DNA from: Lampris incognitus
Lineage: Eukaryota > Chordata > Actinopteri > Lampriformes > Lampridae
DNA length: 64,000 bases
Direction of reading: 5' to 3'
Assembly: GCF_029633865.1 (NCBI RefSeq)
Contig: NC_079216.1
Coordinates: 18,628,315 to 18,692,314 of the forward strand
In this document: positions 1-64,000 of the stretch, one piece after another
Layout: each line of letters starts with the position of its first letter
Numbering within the stretch: position 1 is the stretch's first letter
Notes under the pieces: model-generated
The model's database searches: none
The model's input: only the letters and a program-made list of their open reading frames with translations
What the model was told of the DNA's origin: nothing
Translations under genes and position numbers: made by a program

Positions 1-99
1 TGCTGAATTCTTATAGATTCAAGTGTCTGAGACACTTTTAGAAACTGGTTTAAGAATAATGTGTCTTGTCAGCTGGTCCTTGTACTGCACTAGCACACC

Positions 100-100
<1 letters not shown>

Positions 101-178
<78 letters not shown>
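101..178. repeat. (TG)n-TATA-(CA)n palindromic microsatellite
   Basis: About 27 bases of TG alternation are followed by TATATA and about 35 bases of CA, then a TA run. The two arms are reverse complements, so the block is a near-perfect palindrome. It lies in the frs2 intron. The rest of 1-825 shows nothing else recognisable. Confidence 0.9.
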
Positions 179-825
179 GTTTCACATACATTCTTTTTAG
201 TTTTAAACTTGATATAGCATGAGTGCTATATGATGATTTGTCTCGATGTATACCTTACACTTACCGTAACAGTCCATCAACATCTCCAACAGGATCATTT
301 AAGATTCAAATTATACAAAAATTGGAGTTTGTTACTGAACCAACAAGATAAAACTCATTAACCCAGTAAAGAAACTATATGCCCGGGCTGGGGAATTAGC
401 ATCAACAGCCAAGCAAATGCTAGTCTATTCCCATCATTTGGAGGGTCAACTCATTTAAAAAAAAAATCTATTCTGCCGATTTTAGTGAGAAAGGATGAGT
501 AATTGTGATTTAGAGTCACTAGCCAATGTAGCCAGTGGACAAACAGGGTGGTAAGTTTTCTGCCCTGCATTGACCCATCACAGTCTGAGTCATTAATTAG
601 GGGCCAAGAATTTAAGTGGGCAAAAGAAAAAAAAGACCTGGGGAAAAAAATCTTATTGGGTTGTAGGTCTCTGGAAACCACATTTGGAACTCAAGTGAGT
701 ATAACAAGCACAGTTTGTGTGACTGAAAGCTGCCGACCACAATCATTAGTGAATAATCCAGGGTGTGGGTTGACAGACTTCTCACTAGAACATCGGTTTT
801 CAAACAGGCTGAGGCAGGAACTCAC

Positions 826-917
826 CTTGAATTTGCTTTGATGATTATCTGGAATTGATTCTTTCTCTGGACAGCTTAAACAGCTACCCATGGCTTCTTC
901 AGAGGACCATCTGACAT
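826..917 (-). CDS. frs2: frs2 first coding exon (partial gene)
   Basis: The minus strand from 891 to 826 encodes 22 residues beginning MGSCLSCPEKESIPDNH and ending SKFK, followed directly by a GTGAGT splice donor (825-820). This matches the N-terminus of FRS2/FRS3, the membrane-anchored docking proteins that link FGF and neurotrophin receptors to GRB2 and SHP2. In that family Gly2 is myristoylated, and the cysteines at positions 4 and 7 are plausible palmitoylation sites. The exon stops where the family's PTB domain begins, so the remaining exons lie beyond position 1. The untranslated part of the exon probably starts at 917 or 910, where acceptor AGs occur. FRS2 rather than FRS3 is favoured because human FRS2 lies near PTPRB on 12q15. 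Only one short exon is visible, so the paralogue call is less sure than the family call. Confidence 0.82.
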
Positions 918-1843
918 CTACCACACACAAACCAGCATTTCAGTTAGGCTAATTATTTAAAAAAGAAAACATTTACCCACATAATTTGTGTTCTTATTAT
1001 GAGTTTACCCACCTAGATCCTACCGCCAGTACCCCTGGTTCCATCCTCGGAGGCTGAGGGACACTCATGCTCTTTCGACTTTGCCCACATGAACAGCAAT
1101 ACTATTCAGAGAAATGTTCAGAATAAGTGACTTGGGAAGTTGACACCCGGTGCACTAAGGCTAAAATAGGTGTTCTTCTCCAATACAGCAATCAGTGTTA
1201 CTTCTTAATCCACTGAGCAAATTTGCACAGCGGAATCGGTCAGTTGAAGCATGCAAAAAAGAGAAAAATCACATCGGTGAAAATGGTTTACTTTACCAAC
1301 AAAGGTCGCTTTATTAAATCACCCAAAGTTTGAGTAACATGACGGAGCATGCTATACATTTGACAACGTTGAGAATCACCAAAACATGCAATTGATCTAC
1401 AAACGGATGGCTTACTGATTACTGAGCCCTTGGTTTCCAGTTAGCCATCCACGGTTGTTTACCAGCAAAGCAGCAAATGGACAATTAAATAAACAAGTTA
1501 GACACGAGTAACTGTGTTAAGTAACTAACTCGGTTCACTTGCTAACTAAGTTAGGGAAGTTTGTCAAACTAACTGTAATCGCAGTTACTGTTAAGAGTAA
1601 CTTTGGGTTAACTGGCCAGATAGCAAATTCCACTCTCTTGAGTGTGGTTTGATAGTGTCATGGCAGCTAGTTAGCATATAGCTCAGTGACTGCTGGCTGA
1701 ATAAGCTAACGCTAGACTTGGGCTAACTAATTAGCTCTGGAGCTAAGGTTGGCGTTCCTGAGGGTACACCAGCGCGTTTGACTGACTTGCTGGGTTATTT
1801 AGTTAGACGAAACGATTCCCTATGTGAATTTAAACATACTTAC
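918..1843 (-). other. frs2 intron 1
   Basis: I see no exon or recognisable mobile element here. The stretch 1480-1980 is dense in short GTTAGCTAGC/CTAACT-like words, a simple low-complexity pattern with many small inverted repeats. Confidence 0.5.
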
Positions 1844-2020
1844 GTGACAGCACAGATGTGTTTAACGAAACCATCAAAACTTTTCGGACATTCAAACAGT
1901 TGGCGAGCAGCTCCGGGTTTTAACAAAACGACGCTAGCTAGTAAACCAACAAGCTAGCTAGCGTTAGCCTGCTGCTACACTAGCGAGTCCACCATCTTTC
2001 CTCTGCGCTGCCAGAGCGCC
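1844..2020 (-). other. frs2: frs2 noncoding first exon (5'UTR)
   Basis: On the minus strand the sequence leaving the GC-rich promoter runs to a very strong splice donor, CAC|GTAAGTATG, whose exon side ends at 1844. There is no good long ORF, which fits an untranslated first exon feeding the coding exon at 826-917. The 5' end near 2020 is inferred from the YY1-like motif and is approximate. Confidence 0.55.
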
Positions 2021-2310
2021 AAAAAAAAACAATCACAACTTATTTCAAAGGTGGCTAACGTTCATGTTTGCGAAAGCTGAACAATGGAAAACGGTTCGAA
2101 TCCATCAATAATCCTTCACGTCTCAACAAAGGGTTTGAAACTCCAACAAAAAGCACTTTTACTCCGTGAAAACCAAGTTTGCAGGAGTCGCACCGTCTTT
2201 TATCTCACTAGCTGGCTCGGCTAAATCACTGCAACTTGGCTAAACTTCCGAGACTTCGAGGCAGGAATCTCCAATGTGGTGAATATTTGACTCAGTGCGC
2301 AGGCGCGGGA
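1987..2310 (-). promoter_or_regulatory. frs2 promoter with NRF1-like and YY1-like sites
   Basis: A palindromic GC motif, TGCGCAGGCGC (about 2296-2306), resembles the NRF1 site. A minus-strand AAGATGGTGGAC (1987-1998) resembles the YY1 element that sits just downstream of many TATA-less start sites. No TATA box is evident. Both motifs lie between the ptprb polyadenylation signal and the frs2 first-exon donor. The assignment rests on motif identity and position only. Confidence 0.5.
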
Positions 2311-2394
2311 GTGTGGTTTGGGACACCCAGGGCCTCTCCCAAGAGGGACATAATGAATGACTAATAGAAAGTAATGGTATGCCAGTCATGCAAT

Positions 2395-3606
2395 CTTAAA
2401 TACATAATTACTTGTTTTATTGAAACACCCACAGAAAATGCGTCATGATATGTCATATACATAGGGTAATTTATGTGGACAAAGAAAGGAGCAAACGGTT
2501 ACAATTTCTCAGTGACTGATTGTGCAATTGTCCTTATTTAGCATTCTTTGAAAGTGAGTGTAACAGTCATGTTTGAGCAGGTATGTACTCCGATGGATAA
2601 ATGATCATAGATTTGTTTTTCAAGCTGCTTTCACGAGGTTTAATTGCTTCCACGTGATATTATTGTTTCAATGAAACTATCTCTTACAGATTAATTAACA
2701 ATTGGGAAAAAATGAATATACGCAATACACACTAAACACTGTATAGTATCTCCTATGGGTTTATGTAAAAAAAACACTTATTCTCCTTCGAATAAAGTTA
2801 TCGGCTATGGCTTTAGAACAATGAAAACCAAATGTCTAATTCATCAGCAAATAAACTTGAATCAACACAGATTGTCATTAACAAGCATTACACCAAGGAA
2901 GAAACGATAAATATTTTATCTACAAAAGTTAATATATTATGGATGACTTTCAGAAAGGCTTCAACAAAACCCCATTATTGCTAACTGCATAATGATTTGT
3001 TTGTTCAGGAGACAATCAGTTCAGCCTTTGCCTCAATGCTCAGACTGAGGTGTTGAGTTTGACGGCATAGCTTTTCGTCCCTGATAGAAACCCAAGATAA
3101 AGACAGCACACTTACTACTGCCAGGAGAAATATGCTGACTTCATTGGAAGCCATGATAAGTAACAACCTGGAACGGCCAGTGAGGCAGATTATGTTTACG
3201 GTGTAGTATAAGGAAACTTGGGTAACCTATTCATCAGTATTATATTCGGAGAAGCAGATGATAAATAGGTTTCGGCCTGTCGTGGCATTTCATCTGGGCT
3301 TTGCCTCTGTCATAATGTGCAAATATTACAGCTTATTAAATACAACGATCCTGTGTAATTTAAAAAGCAGCGACTATAGAAATATAGAGCAACATATATA
3401 CAAATAAAAACAGATAAAGATGTAAGTATATACAGTTCGTTTAAAATAATATTCTATTATAATTAAATAGCCGTAAAGGTTTCCTCTACTTATAATTTCT
3501 CGTGGTCAAAATATCAAAAATAGTTAAAAAGATTTTTAAAAATCCCTTTCTTTACTATAGTGCTAAATATATAAAAATGTTTCTCATTCAGCAGTCAATA
3601 CAATCT
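2395..3606 (-). other. ptprb: ptprb 3' untranslated region
   Basis: This AT-rich stretch has no conserved coding signal. It runs from the ptprb stop codon (3609-3607) to just past the AATAAA at 2421-2416, and its length of about 1.2 kb is ordinary. A 49-codon ORF inside it (start at 3154) has a hydrophobic N-terminus but is most likely chance. The exact cleavage site is inferred. Confidence 0.6.
2416..2421 (-). terminator. ptprb polyadenylation signal AATAAA
   Basis: A canonical AATAAA is present on the minus strand (TTTATT on plus), about 1.19 kb past the ptprb stop codon and about 110 bp before the frs2 promoter motifs. It is the best-placed canonical hexamer I found; weaker variants upstream could also be used. 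Confidence 0.6.
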
Positions 3607-61811
<58,205 letters not shown>

Positions 61812-62023
61812 CTGCAAAACAAGGAAAAAAGTAATTTAGTAACTTAACAAAACAAGACTGATGCAAAAGATTATGAAACAATATGTAATGTCATGTGCAT
61901 TAGCTAGCTAGCTAGCTAGATAGATAGATAGGTTCTTAGATTCATAAATATATATATTTTTCTCATTATGTTGTTCCTGGATATGCATATCTTCATTGGG
62001 GACAGGGTTATTTCATTGCTTTT

Positions 62024-62427
62024 TTGGGGGGGACATTTCCCCCCCTTCTTGTCCCTAATTGTACTTGGCTCCCCCCCCTCTGCCGATCCAGGGAGGGCTG
62101 CAGACTACCACAAGCCTCCTCCGATACATGTGGAGTCGCCAGCCGCTTCTTTTCACTTGACAGTGAGGAGTTTCACCAGGGGGGACGTAGCGCGGGAGGA
62201 TCACGCTATCCCCCCCAGTTCCCCCTCCCCCCCTGAACAGGCTCCCCGACCGACCAGAGGAGGCGCTAGTGCAGCGACCAAGACACATCCCCGCATCCGG
62301 CTTCCCACCCGCAGACACGGCCAGTTGTATTTGTAGGGACATCCGACCAAGCCGGAGGTAACACGGGGATTCGAACCGCCGATCCCCGTGCTGGTAGGCA
62401 ACGGAAGTGACCGCTACCCGGACGCCC
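62024..62427 (-). mobile_element. tRNA-derived SINE, copy 12
   Basis: A perfect 14-bp duplication, ATTTCATTGCTTTT, lies at 62010-62023 and 62428-62441. It is upstream of the mucin-like exon, and a few head bases around the A box are lost. Confidence 0.92.
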
Positions 62428-62754
62428 ATTTCATTGCTTTTAATATGTGACTATATTGGTTGTTTTTTTTTGTTTTTTTTTTGCAGACATGCAGAACAGT
62501 TTTTTTTCTTTGACAGGCGACTGCAAAATGGTTGGTAGACTTCATGTGAGCACAGGGCTGTAACGGGTGCTTAACTGGTAAATCACGAGGTCCATTAAGA
62601 GGATGGATATCGAGCAGATTTCAATAAATGGAAAAGTCCCAGAACGTACACCATAGTGGTATTACATTGTTATGATATAGGCATATCATTAACGATACTA
62701 AATGGCCGTTACAATGAGGGCTGATTAAAATCATATAACGTTTAATGCAAAACT

Positions 62755-63150
62755 ACGCTACGCCACGTAGCGGTCTATTCCGTTGCCTACCAACACGGGG
62801 ATCAACGGTTCGAATCCCCGTGTTACCCCCGGCTTGGTCGGGCGTCCCTACAGACACAATTGGCCGTGTCTGCGGGTGAGAAGCCGGGTGTGGGTATGTG
62901 TCCTGGTCGCTGCACTAGCGCCTCCTCTGGTCGGTCGGGGCGCTTATTCGGGGTTGGAGGGGGGGTAACGTGATCCTCCCACGTGCTACGTCCCCCTGGT
63001 GAAACTCCTCACTCTCAGGTGAAAACAAGCGGCCGGTGACTCCACGTGTAGGGGGGGGGGGGGTCGAGCAGCGACCGGGACGGCTTGGAATAGTGGAGTA
63101 ATTGGCCGGGTACAATTGGAGAGAAAAAAAAACAAAAAACAAAAAACAAA
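62755..63150 (+). mobile_element. tRNA-derived SINE, copy 13
   Basis: Plus orientation; B box GGTTCGAATCC at about 62808-62818 and an A-rich end. The body lacks about 60 bp around the CGATACATGTGG block. It is only 330 bp from copy 12 in the opposite orientation, so transcripts across both could fold. Confidence 0.88.
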
Positions 63151-63470
63151 ACAAAACTATACTGTAGCCTTCAAACACAGTTAACTCATTACAATCCCAC
63201 AACACAGATATGCAGATGCTTGGTATAAAGGTATAGGCCTCCCGTTCATGAGAAGTATCAGTGTAACAACCATCACCGTTCAACCGCTGGACTACCAAAC
63301 CATTTCAGTTCAAGTTGCATTTTTCTAGCTGCAACAGTTAGCATTACATTCAAACATATGCAGACATGAATAAAAGCAAAAAGGGTCAACAACACCCACG
63401 CTGATTTCAGCCGCCACTCATTGGCTCTGACAGAGCCGGGTCACTCACAGCACTGTTAGCACGAGCTCAC

Positions 63471-63519
63471 CGTCTGCTAGCTCATCCCCCGTCCTGATGG
63501 ACTTACGGACAAATGATGT
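63471..63519 (-). CDS. candidate small upstream exon of the long ptprb form
   Basis: A strong pyrimidine-rich acceptor (GTTTCCCTCCCTCTGAAG) precedes 49 nt ending at a GTGAGC donor. The only fully open frame reads TSFVRKSIRTGDELAD plus one base, and that base joins in phase to the mucin-like exon. No homology was recognised, so this rests on splice signals and phase alone. Confidence 0.25.
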
Positions 63520-64000
63520 CTTCAGAGGGAGGGAAACAGCAAACGTTTAGCAATTATCTTTGTTTTTTCTTCTGGACAATGACGTGGCACGAGAGAAGTA
63601 ACTTTACTTGCCACTAGAGGTGTAGGGTCCTTGAAAATAGGTGTCTGAAAGCAGGATCCAAACCCGAGAGGTCATGGATCCTGTTCCAGCAGGATGCAAT
63701 AAATCAAGGAGTGCTTGTAACAAATACTGTTACCGAGTCCTCTTTATGTTTGCACTGGAAATGCATTGTTGTCATCTGGGTTTCAGCGGAAGTGCAGAAA
63801 TTCAACAGTTTTCTCTGATGCTGCTGTTAATGATAATCATAATCATAATAAAAGTAATATAATAATATACTAATCGTATAATAATCATTCTATAATAATC
63901 TATATTCATAATAACTATAATTATTAGTTATTAATATCAATTATAATTCAGAATATTAATTATAATTATAATTATTAGGAATTATCACTATTTAATTATA
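63520..64000. other. upstream end of window
   Basis: No exon or repeat was recognised; it becomes very AT-rich after 63830 (ATAATAAT runs). The first exon of the long ptprb form, if it exists, may lie beyond this edge. Confidence 0.5.

Noticed and set aside
3008..3154. 49-codon minus ORF starting MASNEVSIFLLAVVSVL, signal-peptide-like
   Set aside because: It lies within the inferred ptprb 3'UTR, is short, and has no recognised homologue or clear splice donor joining it to another exon. A hydrophobic start alone is weak evidence.

Overview
The window is vertebrate nuclear DNA, almost certainly from a teleost fish. Genes are split into small exons with GT/AG introns, and the introns carry fish-type repeats: a Tc1-like element, a multicopy tRNA-derived SINE, L1/L2/CR1-type LINE ends, Ty3/Gypsy and retroviral LTR elements, hAT-type MITEs and long (CA)n and GATA microsatellites.

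One gene fills most of the window. It is ptprb (receptor-type protein tyrosine phosphatase beta, VE-PTP), on the minus strand from about 61.8 kb down to 2.4 kb. I could place a complete run of coding exons from the first fibronectin type III (FN3) domain to the stop codon, with splice phases that agree at every junction. From N- to C-terminus they are: 16 FN3 domains, one exon each (55586 down to 27066); a 17th membrane-proximal FN3-like unit split over three exons (25431 to 14768); a transmembrane exon (12743-12638); an 18-nt microexon (10768-10751); a single catalytic PTP domain over eight exons (10639 to 3801); and a short last exon with the stop codon (3629-3607). The WPD loop and the [10 protein letters not shown] signature are intact. 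A polyadenylation signal at 2416-2421 would close a 3'UTR of about 1.2 kb.

The 5' end has two competing beginnings. A 19-codon signal-peptide exon (55737-55681) lies 94 bp upstream of the first FN3 exon, in a GC-rich stretch. About 4.3 kb further upstream is an open 652-codon threonine-rich, mucin-like exon (61811-59854) built partly from 42-bp tandem repeats; its donor phase fits the same FN3 exon. The start codon of that longer form is not identified.

Immediately downstream on the same strand, only about 100 bp beyond the ptprb polyadenylation signal, begins frs2 (FGF receptor substrate 2). It has an NRF1/YY1-type promoter (about 1987-2310), a noncoding first exon ending in a strong donor at 1844, and a first coding exon at 826-891 that begins with a myristoylation signal. 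The rest of frs2 lies outside the window.

The introns hold the mobile DNA. The largest insertion is a decayed endogenous retrovirus (16274-21584, plus strand), with two LTRs, a tRNA-Leu-type primer site, a 74-bp tandem array, a gag-like ORF, an embedded L1 ORF1 fragment, a probable Env tail and a polypurine tract, but no pol. A Ty3/Gypsy element (57403-59363) lacks its pol core. A Tc1-like element (22050-23646) has three in-frame stops. At least 13 copies of one tRNA-derived SINE are scattered through the locus, 11 of them in the same orientation as ptprb.
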